A DNA stretch of 64,000 nt from NCBI GenBank assembly GCA_023394965.1, contig JAEWZX010000019.1:131356-195355 (forward strand), in the 5' to 3' direction. The DNA comes from Pseudomonadota bacterium (GTDB lineage: Bacteria; Pseudomonadota; Alphaproteobacteria; Sphingomonadales; Sphingomonadaceae). A model generated the notes under the pieces. That model did not search any database, had not been told where the DNA came from, and saw nothing but the letters and a program-made list of their open reading frames with translations. Every line of letters begins with the position of its first letter. Within the stretch, counting starts at the first letter, position 1. This document shows positions 51,413 through 60,792 of the stretch, one piece after another. Both the position numbers and the translations under genes were made by a program.

Positions 51413-53383
51413 ATGACCGAAATGGGCAATTCGAACTTCCGCACATTCGATCCTGCGAGGGAAGACGGTGCTGAACCGCCGCAGCCGCGCAGCAGCTCTT
51501 TGCGCGACCGGATTCGGCGCAGCGCGGAAGAGGTTCCCTCCCGTGCATCGCCATCGGGCTATGTCCATCAGGCTCCGTCCGACAGCACTGAACCCCGAGC
51601 CGCCGAGGACGATGAGAGCAATATGGCGACCTATCGTCCGGAGGAGGCCGTTCCTGCCAAAGCGCTCGGAGAGCGGTCCGAAGCTGTTCCAGGCTCGCAG
51701 GCGTCGCCGCTTCATGCCGCTGTCGCCAGCCAGGCCGCCGCTTCCGAAACGGTTGAGCCGCATTCTCAGCCTGAAACCACGGGAGAGAATGGGGCGCAGC
51801 CCATCGGCGTTGTGCTGGAAATAGCCGGATCGGGTTCGATGATCGCGATCGATCTTCAGCGCCTGCGCGATTGCGCCGAAGATGGCGATCCGTCGATTGC
51901 GATGGCCGGGCAGGTCGGATCGCAGGTCAAGATCCGCGTTGGGGATAGCTGGCTGCTCGCCAGCGTCCGCAATCAGCGACAGGACCGTAAAGGCGATTCA
52001 ATACTGGCCAATATCGATTTCCTCGGTGAGGGGATCGAGGAAAAGCTGACCGGCAGACTGCACGGTTTCCGCCGTGGTGTGACCCGGTATCCGGTCCCGG
52101 GGGCGATGGTCTACCCCACGTCCACGCAGGATCTGCGGCAGGTTTATGCCAGCGATGGGCGCAGTGCGGTGACAATCGGCAAGGTCTACCCAACCAAGGA
52201 AATCCGCGCGGGCATTTATGTCGATGCCATGCTGGGCAAGCATTTCGCCCTGCTGGGTTCCACCGGCACCGGTAAATCGACCAGCGCGGCGCTGCTGCTC
52301 CATCGTATCTGCGAGGCTGCGCCTGAAGGCCATATCGTGATGGTCGATCCGCATGGCGAATATTCTGCCGCCTTTCGCGAAACCGGCGTCATCTTTGACG
52401 TGTCGAACCTGCAGATGCCGTATTGGATCATGAACTTCGAGGAGCATTGCGAAGTGCTGCTCACCAGCAATGGCAGTGAACGGCAGATCGATGCCGACAT
52501 TCTGGCAAGATGCCTGCTCAAGGCGCGGCAGAAGAGCCGCCTGGCCGAAAGCATGGGCAAGATCACGGTCGACTCCCCCATTCCCTATCTGCTGTCCGAC
52601 CTGTCGAGCGAGATTCAGGACGCGATGGGCAAGCTCGACAAATCGACCAATTCCGCGCCCTATATGCGGATCAAGAACAAGCTGGACGAGATCAAGACCG
52701 ATCCCCGGTACCAGTTCATGTTTTCCGGCATGCTGGTGGCCGACACCATGGCGGCTTTCATCGCGAAGATCTTCCGCATGCCTTCCAACGGCAAACCCAT
52801 TTCGATCATCGACGTATCGGGTGTGCCGTCGGATATTACCTCCACCGTGGTTGCCGTGCTCAGCCGTCTGGTGTTCGACTTCGCCATCTGGGGGCGCGAG
52901 GAACGCACGTCGCCCATCCTGCTCGTCTGCGAGGAAGCGCATCGGTATATTCCGAACGAGAAGAATGCCGATGGCAATTCGGTCGGCACGATCCTCAGCC
53001 GGATTGCCAAGGAAGGGCGTAAATACGGCATCTCGCTCGGCCTGATTACCCAGCGGCCATCGGACCTTGCCGAAGGCGTGCTGTCGCAGTGCGGCACGAT
53101 CATGGCCATGCGCCTCAACAACGACCGCGACCAGGAATTCGTCCGGGCTGCCATGCCGGAAGGGGCGCGCGGCTTCCTCGATGCGATTCCGGCGCTGCGC
53201 AACCGCGAGGCCATTATCTGCGGCGAAGGCGTTGCCATTCCTGTCCGTATTTCCTTCGACAATCTCGAGGAATCCAAGCGTCCCGCCTCCGACGATCCGA
53301 GCTTCATCGACCTGTGGAGCAGGACCGGCGGGGAAGAGGACGCGGTCCAGCGCACGGTTCAGCGCTGGCGCTTTCAGGGCTGA
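51413..53383 (+). CDS. HerA-like ATPase (DUF87) with long disordered N-terminus
   Basis: A 656-residue protein. The first ~130 residues are polar and low in complexity. A HerA/VirB4-type P-loop ATPase domain then follows with Walker A LLGSTGTGKSTSAALLLHRI near residue 285, MVDPHGEYSAAF, and Walker B ILLVCEEAHRYIP near 505, then LITQRPSDLAEGVLSQCGT. HerA-type motors pump DNA, usually with NurA nuclease, or serve defence systems and conjugation. No NurA, MRE11 or defence gene sits nearby; the gene stands alone. Start ATG 51413 or ATG 51422. Firm family, unknown job. Confidence 0.85.
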   Translation: MTEMGNSNFRTFDPAREDGAEPPQPRSSSLRDRIRRSAEEVPSRASPSGYVHQAPSDSTEPRAAEDDESNMATYRPEEAVPAKALGERSEAVPGSQASPLHAAVASQAAASETVEPHSQPETTGENGAQPIGVVLEIAGSGSMIAIDLQRLRDCAEDGDPSIAMAGQVGSQVKIRVGDSWLLASVRNQRQDRKGDSILANIDFLGEGIEEKLTGRLHGFRRGVTRYPVPGAMVYPTSTQDLRQVYASDGRSAVTIGKVYPTKEIRAGIYVDAMLGKHFALLGSTGTGKSTSAALLLHRICEAAPEGHIVMVDPHGEYSAAFRETGVIFDVSNLQMPYWIMNFEEHCEVLLTSNGSERQIDADILARCLLKARQKSRLAESMGKITVDSPIPYLLSDLSSEIQDAMGKLDKSTNSAPYMRIKNKLDEIKTDPRYQFMFSGMLVADTMAAFIAKIFRMPSNGKPISIIDVSGVPSDITSTVVAVLSRLVFDFAIWGREERTSPILLVCEEAHRYIPNEKNADGNSVGTILSRIAKEGRKYGISLGLITQRPSDLAEGVLSQCGTIMAMRLNNDRDQEFVRAAMPEGARGFLDAIPALRNREAIICGEGVAIPVRISFDNLEESKRPASDDPSFIDLWSRTGGEEDAVQRTVQRWRFQG

Positions 53384-53395
53384 GCGACCGCCTGC

Positions 53396-54844
53396 CTACA
53401 ACTCCGGTTTGAACCGGCCCACGGCTTCCCCATCGGCCTGCACTTCTTCGGCGGCGCGCTGCGGAGAAATGGCGCGGGCTTTCAGGCGCCAACCCTTGCG
53501 GCGATAGGTGATCACCGCCAGCACTGCGCCGACCAGCGAACCGAAGGGAAAACTCCACCACAGCGCATCCTGGCCAAGCGTATCGACGAAGGCATAATAG
53601 AAGCCGAGACGGGCGGGAAACAGCGCGATGGCGAGCACGATCAGCGGCGCATAGACGACCCCGCCTGCGCGCATGGTGCCGAACAATACGATCGTCACCC
53701 CGAAGATGATGAAGCTCCAGCTGGCGAGGAACTGGATATGGCGGGCCAGCGCAACCGCCGGGCTGTCCGGGCCGAGAAACAGCACCAAAGCCGCGCGGTC
53801 GAACATCAGCAGAAGCGCGGTCATGATGCCGGTCAGCACCAGATTGGTGCCCACCCCGGCGCGGCTGATCTTGTCCAGCCGGTTCAGCTTTCCCGCGCCG
53901 ATGGCCTGCGCTGCCATGGCGCTGGCACCCGCGCCGATGGCCATCGCCGGCATCTGCAGATAGGTCCACAGCTGAAGCGATGCGCCATAGGCGGCGGCGG
54001 CCAGCAAGCCTTCGCGATTGACCAGTCCGATGAAGACGATCCCGGCGGAAGAGACGAGCAGCATCTGCGCGCCCATCGGCAGGCCCTTGCCCAGAATATA
54101 GCCCATCTCTTCGCGCCGGGGGATCAGATAGGCGAGTTCCCGCCCGCGCAGGCGCAGCGGCAGATCGCGCCAGTAGACATAGACGACCAGCCCGGCGAGC
54201 GAGGCGTAACCGGCAATTGCCGTGGCCACCGCCGATCCGGCAATGCCCATCTGCGGGAACGGCCCCATTCCGGCAATCAGCAGCGGGTTGAGAATGATGT
54301 CCAGCACCACTGTCAGCGCCATGAAGATGAACGGCGTGCGGGCATCGCCCGAACCGCGCAGGCCCATCGCGATCATCACCGTGGCCATCGATCCGGGGAT
54401 CGCGATGAAGATCACGCGCAGATAGGACAGCGCAAGGCCGAAGGCTTCATCGGGCGTGCCCAGCGCCTGCAGCAGGGCGGGCGAAACCAGCCATCCGGCA
54501 ATCGCCACGATCAGCGCCAGCGACAGGCAGAACCCCATGGCCGTGCCGAAGGTGCGGCGGGCCTGATCGGTATCGTGCGCGCCGAAGGCCTGGCCCATCT
54601 TGACCGTCGCCGCCATGCCGAAACCGAATACGGCGGCGAAGGTGAGGAACATGACGATATTGGCATTGGCGGTGGCTGCCAGCGCCGCTTCGCCCAGCAA
54701 CCGGCCCACCCAGATGGAATTGACCGAGCCGTTGAGCGACTGAAGCAGGTTGGAAGCGAGCGTCGGCAGGCTGAACAGGATCAGCGTCTTGAGCACCGGC
54801 CCAGTGGTCAGATCGCGCGGCTGGGCGGTGGCGGGCGGCTTCAT
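53396..54844 (-). CDS. MATE-family efflux transporter
   Basis: A 482-residue, 12-helix multidrug and toxin extrusion antiporter. Typical sequences: LFSLPTLASNLLQSLNGSVN at helix 1, VVLDIILNPLLIAGMG in the middle and GAGASAMAAQAIGAGKLNRL in the second half. The ATG at 54844 overlaps the queE TGA (ATGA), so it is translated after queE; this reflects operon economy rather than a known joint pathway. Confidence 0.92.
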   Translation of the reverse strand: MKPPATAQPRDLTTGPVLKTLILFSLPTLASNLLQSLNGSVNSIWVGRLLGEAALAATANANIVMFLTFAAVFGFGMAATVKMGQAFGAHDTDQARRTFGTAMGFCLSLALIVAIAGWLVSPALLQALGTPDEAFGLALSYLRVIFIAIPGSMATVMIAMGLRGSGDARTPFIFMALTVVLDIILNPLLIAGMGPFPQMGIAGSAVATAIAGYASLAGLVVYVYWRDLPLRLRGRELAYLIPRREEMGYILGKGLPMGAQMLLVSSAGIVFIGLVNREGLLAAAAYGASLQLWTYLQMPAMAIGAGASAMAAQAIGAGKLNRLDKISRAGVGTNLVLTGIMTALLLMFDRAALVLFLGPDSPAVALARHIQFLASWSFIIFGVTIVLFGTMRAGGVVYAPLIVLAIALFPARLGFYYAFVDTLGQDALWWSFPFGSLVGAVLAVITYRRKGWRLKARAISPQRAAEEVQADGEAVGRFKPEL

Positions 54845-55575
54845 GTGGCCCTGGTATCCCCGAACAGGTGGATATGCAGGCGGTCGCTCAGCCGGAAGCC
54901 ATGTTCGACGCATAGCGGGGCAAGCCATTTTTCACGCTGGTGCAGGGTTTCGCTGTCGGTGCCTTCCGCCATCAGGAAGACATGGCCCGGCCGGAAGCGA
55001 TAGCGCGCGCGCAGCGCCAGCACCTCGTCCACATCGGCGGGTTCGGCGATCACGAATTTGAACCAGGCGCGCGGATCGGTGGCATAGGCATCCATCCGTT
55101 CGGGCAGCAGCGCCAGGTCGGCCGGATTACCGCTATGGGAAAGCTTGGGGCTGACATTGAACTGATCGATGCGGATATCGAGCGGGGTCGGGGCCTTGGT
55201 GGTTCCGTTGGTTTCCACTTCGACCGACATATCGGGCAGCAGGTCGAGCAGGCGGGCGAGGGCGGGGGCCTGCAACAGGGGTTCGCCCCCGGTGATGACA
55301 AGCCGCGTCTGGCCCAGCGCGGCGATACGCGCGGCGACTTCATCTTCCGGCAGCGAAAGCTGATTGGCCTTGCGATCGTATTCCACCCCGTCGCGGTGCG
55401 GGCGGTTATCGCCTTCGAAATGCCAGGTATAGGCGGTGTCGCACCACACGCAGGCGAGATTGCAGCGCGACAGCCGCATGAAGGCCACCGGCATCCCCAT
55501 GCTGGGCCCTTCGCCCTGGACGGATGCGAAGATTTCCGGCCCGCCATCGTCATCCGTGGCGAGTATCAGCGGCAT
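54841..55575 (-). CDS. queE: 7-carboxy-7-deazaguanine synthase QueE
   Basis: Radical-SAM enzyme that makes 7-carboxy-7-deazaguanine on the queuosine pathway. The cluster motif is CNLACVWCDTAYTWHFEGD, in the short form typical of the family. Before it stands EIFASVQGEGPSMGMPVAFM, and after it VITGGEPLLQAPAL and VEVETNGTT. 244 residues. Start MPLILATDDDGG at 55575. No preQ1 riboswitch is visible in the 238-base region upstream, and queC/queD/queF are not in this window. The stop overlaps the MATE start. Confidence 0.93.
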   Translation of the reverse strand: MPLILATDDDGGPEIFASVQGEGPSMGMPVAFMRLSRCNLACVWCDTAYTWHFEGDNRPHRDGVEYDRKANQLSLPEDEVAARIAALGQTRLVITGGEPLLQAPALARLLDLLPDMSVEVETNGTTKAPTPLDIRIDQFNVSPKLSHSGNPADLALLPERMDAYATDPRAWFKFVIAEPADVDEVLALRARYRFRPGHVFLMAEGTDSETLHQREKWLAPLCVEHGFRLSDRLHIHLFGDTRAT

Positions 55576-55756
55576 GTGTGACCCAGAGGGTTTACACGGA
55601 CCCCATATAAAATAAAAACTCCGCCGCCCCCTGCATTGGGGTGCAAGTGCCTGTCGGAAAACGAAAACGCGGGATCTTGCGGTTTCGAACCTGTCACCTT
55701 TCGTGCCGGCTGTGTCACAGTGCTTTCCCAAATGCGGTTTGCGCGGATACGGATGG

Positions 55757-55778
55757 GCCGGGGTTTCATATCCCCGGC
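55757..55778 (-). terminator. Hairpin after valS
   Basis: GCCGGGG and CCCCGGC flank an eight-base loop, 36 bases downstream of the valS stop in its transcription sense. No T-run. Candidate terminator or mRNA 3' end stabiliser before queE. Confidence 0.5.
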
Positions 55779-55813
55779 ATAGGCAAAAATTCCGCGTGTA
55801 GGAAAGTTCTACC

Positions 55814-58615
55814 TTATCCCAGCCGGGCCAGCGCTGCAGTCAGACGCTCGATCTCCGCCGCGTGATGGGCATGATCGGCGCGTGCCTTTTCCACCGCTTC
55901 CGGCTTGGCCCGTTCGACAAAGTTCGCATTGGACAGACGCCCTTCGAGCGATTTGGCTTCCTTGGTCGACGCTTCGAGCGCCTTGCCCAGACGCGCCTTT
56001 TCCGCGTCGATATCGATAATGCCTTCGAGCGGGATGATGAACGCATCTTCGCCCGCGGCAATCTGCATCGCCGCGCCGGCGGGGGCATCGGCCAGATGGA
56101 TCGGGGTCAACCGGGCCAGCCGTTCGATTGCCGCACCATTGGCTTCGACCACCGATTTCGCCAGCGCGCTGGGGGAAGGGCAGAAGGCTTCGAGTTTTGC
56201 GCCCGGCGGAATGCCGAGTTCGTTCTTGGCGGTCCGCACGGCGCTGGTCAGCGCAATCAGCCAGTCCACTTCCGCCTTGGCTGCGGTATCGACCTCTGCC
56301 TGCGGATCGGGCCATTTCGCAGTGATGAGCGGGTAATCGGCGCGATCCCCCTGCTTCGACCACAGCTCTTCCGTGATGAAGGGCATGAACGGGTGCAGCA
56401 TGACGAGGATCTGGTCGAGCGCCCAGCCGGCGACGGCCTTGGTCTCCTCGTCGAAATTGCCCTTGATCAGTTCGATATACCAGTCGCAGAACCGGTCCCA
56501 CACGAAGTGGTAGATCGTGTTTGCGGCGGCATCGAAACGCAGTTCGGCCAGCGCCTTGTCGAGCGCGTTCTTGGTTTCAATGACTTCGCCGATGATCCAG
56601 CGGTTGACCGCCTGGCTGGCGGCGGGGGCCGCAATGCTGCTGCTCGCGCCGATGCCATTGGACTGGCAGAACCGCGTGGCGTTCCACAGCTTGGTGGCGA
56701 AGTTGCGATAGCCTTCGATCCGCTTGTCATCCATCTTGATGTCGCGGCCCTGGCTTTCCATCGCCGCCATGAAGAAACGCAGCGCATCGGCGCCATATTT
56801 GTCGATCAGGCCCAGCGGATCGACGACATTGCCCTTGGACTTGGACATCTTGGCCCCGTCCGCCGCGCGCACCAGCCCGTGGAGATAGAGCCTGGGCCAG
56901 GGGTTCTGGCCGGTGTTGTACTGGCCCATCATCATCATCCGCGCATCCCAGAAGAACAGGATGTCGAAGCCGGAAATCAGCAGGCTGTTGGGGTAATGCT
57001 TGGCCAGCAAGTCCCCCTCCCGCCCGCGGGAGGGAGTAGCGGTGGGCGAGGCTTGGTCCTGCGTTTCAGGCCCACCCCCGGCCCCTCCCGCAGGCGGGAG
57101 GGAGGAAGTTTCGCCCGGCCAGCCGAGGGTGGCGGAAGGCCACAGCGCGGAAGAGAACCAGGTGTCGAGGACGTCTTCGTCACGGATAAGGGTTACGCCT
57201 TCGCCCGCCTGAGCCTGCGCCTCTTCTTCCGTCATCGCGACATAGGCCTTGCCGTCGGCATCATACCACGCCGGAATCCGGTGTCCCCACCAGAGCTGGC
57301 GGCTGACGCACCACGGCTGGATATTCTCCATCCAGTTGAAAAAGGTCTTTTCCCAAGCCTTCGGGACGATTTCGACCGCGCCGCTCTTAACGGCTTCGAT
57401 CGGCTTTTTCGCCAGCGTTTCGGCATCGACATACCACTGGTCGGTCAGCCAGGGTTCGATCACCACGCCGCCGCGGTCGCCGAATGGCGTTGCGATGGTG
57501 CGCGGTTCCGCGTCATGTTCGACTGCGTTGCCTTCCTTGTCCTTGGTGACATGGGGAATGAGGCAGCCGAGGTCCTTGAGGCGCTGCACAACCAATTCGC
57601 GCGCGCCATCCACGCCGTCGCGTTTGAACCGATGCAGGCCGAGGAATTCGTCCGGCACCAGCCCATCCGCTGTCTGGCAGACATTGGCTTCGGCATCGAG
57701 CATGTTGAGCATTTCGGCAGGCTTGAACCCGGCGCGCTTGCCCACTTCGAAGTCGTTGAAATCGTGTCCCGGGGTGATCTTCACCGCCCCTGAGCCGAGC
57801 TCGGGATCGGCATGTTCGTCGGCCACGATGGGCACGCGGCGCCCGGTGATCGGCAGCACGACATGCTTGCCCACCACCGATTTGTAGCGTTCGTCATCGG
57901 GATGCACGGCCACGGCCATATCGGCCAGCATGGTTTCGGGCCGTGTGGTGGCAACTTCGATGTAATCGCGCCCGTCGGCGAGCGTCACGCCGTCTTCCAG
58001 CGGATAGCGGAAATGCCAGAAGCTGCCCTTCACATCCTGCGTTTCGACCTCGAGGTCGGAAATCGCGGTCTTCAGCTTGGGGTCCCAGTTGACCAGTCGT
58101 TTGTCGCGGTAGATCAGCCCGTCGTTATAAAGATCGACGAAGGTCTTGAGCACGGCCCGCGAGAAATGATCGTCCATCGTGAACTGTTCTCTGGACCAGT
58201 CCATCGAACAGCCGAGGCGGCGCAGCTGGCGCGTGATCGTGCCGCCGCTTTCTTCCTTCCATTCCCACACCTTGGCGATGAAATCCTCGCGCGAATAATT
58301 GGTGCGTTTGTCCTGAGCGGCTTCGAGCTGGCGTTCCACCACCATCTGCGTGGCGATGCCGGCATGATCGGTGCCGACCACCCACAGCGCATCCTTGCCG
58401 CGCAGCCGTTCGTACCGAATCATCACATCCTGCAGCGTATTGTCGAGCGCGTGGCCGATATGCAGGCTGCCGGTCACATTGGGCGGCGGGTTGACGATGG
58501 TATAGGGTTCGGCCTGTGGCCGGTCGGGGCGGAACAGCCCTTCGCCCTCCCAATGCGCGTACCAGCGCTGTTCGATTTCAGCCGGGTCGAAGGTCTTGGG
58601 TAGCTCGGTGCTCAT
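55814..58615 (-). CDS. valS: Valyl-tRNA synthetase with in-frame palindromic-repeat insertion
   Basis: Class I synthetase that charges tRNA-Val. 933 residues: HIGH-type motif PPPNVTGSLHIGHALDN near residue 45, editing domain in the middle with ATTRPETMLADMAVAVHPDD, KMSKS motif AKMSKSKGNV near 580, and a C-terminal coiled coil. Start MSTELPKTFDPAEIEQRWY at 58615. The oddity is about residues 504-534: the conserved run LGWPGET ... LLAKHYPNSLL is split by ~31 Gly/Pro/Ser/Thr-rich residues, encoded by a 92-base palindromic element, without breaking the frame. The enzyme is presumably active because the gene is essential and otherwise intact. Confidence 0.97.
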   Translation of the reverse strand: MSTELPKTFDPAEIEQRWYAHWEGEGLFRPDRPQAEPYTIVNPPPNVTGSLHIGHALDNTLQDVMIRYERLRGKDALWVVGTDHAGIATQMVVERQLEAAQDKRTNYSREDFIAKVWEWKEESGGTITRQLRRLGCSMDWSREQFTMDDHFSRAVLKTFVDLYNDGLIYRDKRLVNWDPKLKTAISDLEVETQDVKGSFWHFRYPLEDGVTLADGRDYIEVATTRPETMLADMAVAVHPDDERYKSVVGKHVVLPITGRRVPIVADEHADPELGSGAVKITPGHDFNDFEVGKRAGFKPAEMLNMLDAEANVCQTADGLVPDEFLGLHRFKRDGVDGARELVVQRLKDLGCLIPHVTKDKEGNAVEHDAEPRTIATPFGDRGGVVIEPWLTDQWYVDAETLAKKPIEAVKSGAVEIVPKAWEKTFFNWMENIQPWCVSRQLWWGHRIPAWYDADGKAYVAMTEEEAQAQAGEGVTLIRDEDVLDTWFSSALWPSATLGWPGETSSLPPAGGAGGGPETQDQASPTATPSRGREGDLLAKHYPNSLLISGFDILFFWDARMMMMGQYNTGQNPWPRLYLHGLVRAADGAKMSKSKGNVVDPLGLIDKYGADALRFFMAAMESQGRDIKMDDKRIEGYRNFATKLWNATRFCQSNGIGASSSIAAPAASQAVNRWIIGEVIETKNALDKALAELRFDAAANTIYHFVWDRFCDWYIELIKGNFDEETKAVAGWALDQILVMLHPFMPFITEELWSKQGDRADYPLITAKWPDPQAEVDTAAKAEVDWLIALTSAVRTAKNELGIPPGAKLEAFCPSPSALAKSVVEANGAAIERLARLTPIHLADAPAGAAMQIAAGEDAFIIPLEGIIDIDAEKARLGKALEASTKEAKSLEGRLSNANFVERAKPEAVEKARADHAHHAAEIERLTAALARLG
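57013..57104. repeat. REP-like double palindrome inserted in valS
   Basis: Two copies of CCCTCCCGC-N2-GCGGGAGGG (57015-57034 and 57083-57102) bracket an inner inverted pair GGTGGGC (57041-57047) / GCCCACC (57070-57076). Total about 92 bases, and the extra length in the protein is 31 codons, so it keeps the frame. No second copy is in this window. Related C/G-rich palindromes are common between genes in sphingomonads; here it lies inside an essential gene. Confidence 0.85.
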
Positions 58616-58767
58616 GATTTCCTGTTCGCTGACGCTCACGTTCTGGCTGGCGCAGCCAAATGTCGAGCACCGCCTTTGCCAGCGCCCTTGTTGCGATGCA
58701 ACGTTGCAGGTGATGCAAGGCGATAGCCGCTTGGCAAGCGACCGATTTGCTATCATACCCCGCCCTA

Positions 58768-59880
58768 ATGGGTGGTATTACCGAATATGAGCTGGTCGAG
58801 GGGGATGACGGGGGGCAAGTGCTTGTCCTGTCAGGACCCTTTCTGGTGTCTACCATCGCCGCGGTCGACAAGGAACTGCGGGCGCTGGACGGCCAGATAT
58901 CCAAGGTCGATCTGTCCGGCATCAGCGAAATCGATACCGTTGGCGCGTGGGTGGCGTGCAGCATCTCCACCGAATTCGGCGCCGAAATTGTCGGGGCGAA
59001 CAAGCGGGCCGAACGCCTGATCGAAGCGCTCGACGGTACCCAATCCCATGAAGAAATCTCCGCCCCGCGCCTGCCGGTGTGGGAACGGGTGCCAGCGGCG
59101 ATAGGCCAGAAACTCTACAATGCACGCAAGGGCATATACGGGGTGGTGGGCTTTCTCGGCGCTCTGCTGCTGTCGGTCGGCAGCCTCATCCGTCATCCCG
59201 GGCGGTTCCGCTGGCTCGCGCTTGTGCGCCAGCTGGAACTGGTGGGTGTATCGGCGCTGCCCATCGTCGGCCTGATGAGCTTCCTGATCGGAATCGTGAT
59301 CGCGCAGCAGGGCGCGGTTCAGCTGGCGCAGTTCGGGGCCGAAACGCTGACCGTCAATCTCGTCGGGCGGATTACCATGCGCGAACTGGGTGTGCTGATG
59401 ACCGCCATCATGGTGGCAGGCCGTTCGGGCAGCGCCTTCGCCGCGCAGATCGGCACGATGCGTCTGACGGAAGAAGTGGATGCGATGCAGACCATCGGCA
59501 TTTCTCCGATGGAAGCGCTGGTCGTTCCGCGCATCATGGCTGCGGTGCTGATGATGCCGCTGCTGGGCTTCTATTCCGCCGCCGTGGCGATTGTCGGCGG
59601 CGCCTTCGTCGGCCAGTTCATGCTGGGCATACCCTTCTGGACCTTCCTCGCGCGCATTCAGGAAGTGGTTCCGCTGCACGATCTGTGGGTCGGCCTGCTC
59701 AAAGCGCCCGTCTTCGGCCTGATCGTGGCACTGGCTGGGTGCTATCACGGTATGCAGGTCAAAGGTAACTCGGAAGACGTGGGCCTGCGCACCACCATGG
59801 CGGTGGTTACCGGCATCTTCGCGGTGATCGTGATCGACGCTTTCTTCGCCGTGTTCTTTACCGAAATCGGATGGGGCTGA
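58768..59880 (+). CDS. STAS-MlaE fusion, lipid-transport ABC permease
   Basis: A 370-residue protein that joins an N-terminal STAS domain (about residues 10-95, VDLSGISEIDTVGAWVACS) to a MlaE-type permease (about 115-368, VGVSALPIVGLMSFLIGIVI, AGRSGSAFAAQIGTMRLTEE). In E. coli these are separate MlaB and MlaE. The complex moves phospholipids between the membranes. ATG 58768 is used; TTG 58747 would add seven residues. The stop shares a base with the ATPase start (TGATG). First gene of a four-gene operon, divergent from valS. Confidence 0.92.
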   Translation: MGGITEYELVEGDDGGQVLVLSGPFLVSTIAAVDKELRALDGQISKVDLSGISEIDTVGAWVACSISTEFGAEIVGANKRAERLIEALDGTQSHEEISAPRLPVWERVPAAIGQKLYNARKGIYGVVGFLGALLLSVGSLIRHPGRFRWLALVRQLELVGVSALPIVGLMSFLIGIVIAQQGAVQLAQFGAETLTVNLVGRITMRELGVLMTAIMVAGRSGSAFAAQIGTMRLTEEVDAMQTIGISPMEALVVPRIMAAVLMMPLLGFYSAAVAIVGGAFVGQFMLGIPFWTFLARIQEVVPLHDLWVGLLKAPVFGLIVALAGCYHGMQVKGNSEDVGLRTTMAVVTGIFAVIVIDAFFAVFFTEIGWG

Positions 59881-60782
59881 TGGCGCAGGACGAAACCGGT
59901 CGCAAGCTCGATCGCCACGAACGCTTTCGCGGTGAATATCCCATCGAAGTGGAAGGGCTTACCACGCGCTTCGGGGATCAGGTCATCCATCAGGATCTCG
60001 ATCTCAAGGTCAAGCGGGGCGAAATCCTCGGCGTGGTGGGGGGATCGGGCACAGGCAAATCCGTGCTGATGCGCTCCATCATCGGCCTGCAGAACCCGGC
60101 AGAGGGTGACATCCACGTGTTCGGCCGCTCCGTCATCGGTACCGATCCGGAAGACGATATCGGCATTCGCAACCGCTGGGGCGTGCTGTTTCAGGGCGGC
60201 GCGCTGTTCAGTACGCTGACCGTGGGCGAAAATGTCGAAGTCCCGCTCAAGCAGTTCTATCCCGATATCGACCCGGAACTGCGCCATGAAATCGCACGCT
60301 ACAAGACGATCCTGTCCGGTCTGCCGGAAGAAGCGGTGAGCAAATATCCGAGCGAACTTTCGGGCGGGATGAAAAAGCGTGCCGGCCTGGCCCGTGCGCT
60401 CGCCCTCGATCCCGAGTTGCTGTTCCTCGACGAGCCGACCGCGGGCCTCGATCCGATCGGCGCGGCGGCCTTCGACAATCTGACGCGGCAGCTGAAGGAA
60501 GCGCTGGGCCTGACCGTGTTCCTGATCACCCACGATCTCGATACATTGCACGAGATCTGCGATCGCGTGGCGGTGCTGGCCGACAAGAAGGTGATCGCGG
60601 TGGATACGGTTCCCAATCTGATGGAACTGGATCATCCGTGGATCCAGGAATATTTCAACGGGCCACGCGGCCGTGCGGCGCTGACGGCGCAGGCACTGGA
60701 CGAACTGCGCAGGCATATGGACCAGCCGCTGGCAGCGAACGTGGTCAAAGCGTTGGACAAACCGCCTGCGGGCAAGGCATAG
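59880..60782 (+). CDS. MlaF-type ABC transporter ATPase
   Basis: A 300-residue ATP-binding protein of the Mla/Ttg2 group. Walker A VVGGSGTGKSVLMRSI near residue 55, ABC signature ELSGGMKKRAGLARALA, Walker B LLFLDEPTAGLDP, and switch His in LITHDLDTL. It powers the STAS-MlaE permease encoded just before. Translationally coupled by the TGATG junction; mlaD follows after 10 bases. Confidence 0.94.
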   Translation: MAQDETGRKLDRHERFRGEYPIEVEGLTTRFGDQVIHQDLDLKVKRGEILGVVGGSGTGKSVLMRSIIGLQNPAEGDIHVFGRSVIGTDPEDDIGIRNRWGVLFQGGALFSTLTVGENVEVPLKQFYPDIDPELRHEIARYKTILSGLPEEAVSKYPSELSGGMKKRAGLARALALDPELLFLDEPTAGLDPIGAAAFDNLTRQLKEALGLTVFLITHDLDTLHEICDRVAVLADKKVIAVDTVPNLMELDHPWIQEYFNGPRGRAALTAQALDELRRHMDQPLAANVVKALDKPPAGKA

Positions 60783-60792
60783 GGCGAAACCA

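Noticed and set aside
53738..55003. Plus-strand open frame of 421 codons rich in Arg, Gln and His
   Set aside because: Antisense to the MATE gene, no ribosome site, composition typical of a shadow frame.
55576..55640. Possible preQ1 riboswitch before queE
   Set aside because: AT-rich tract and a C-rich stretch are present but the conserved preQ1-I loop and pseudoknot sequence is not.
55862..57793. Plus-strand open frame of 643 codons
   Set aside because: Antisense shadow of valS in GC-rich DNA; Arg/Gly/His-heavy composition with no domain.
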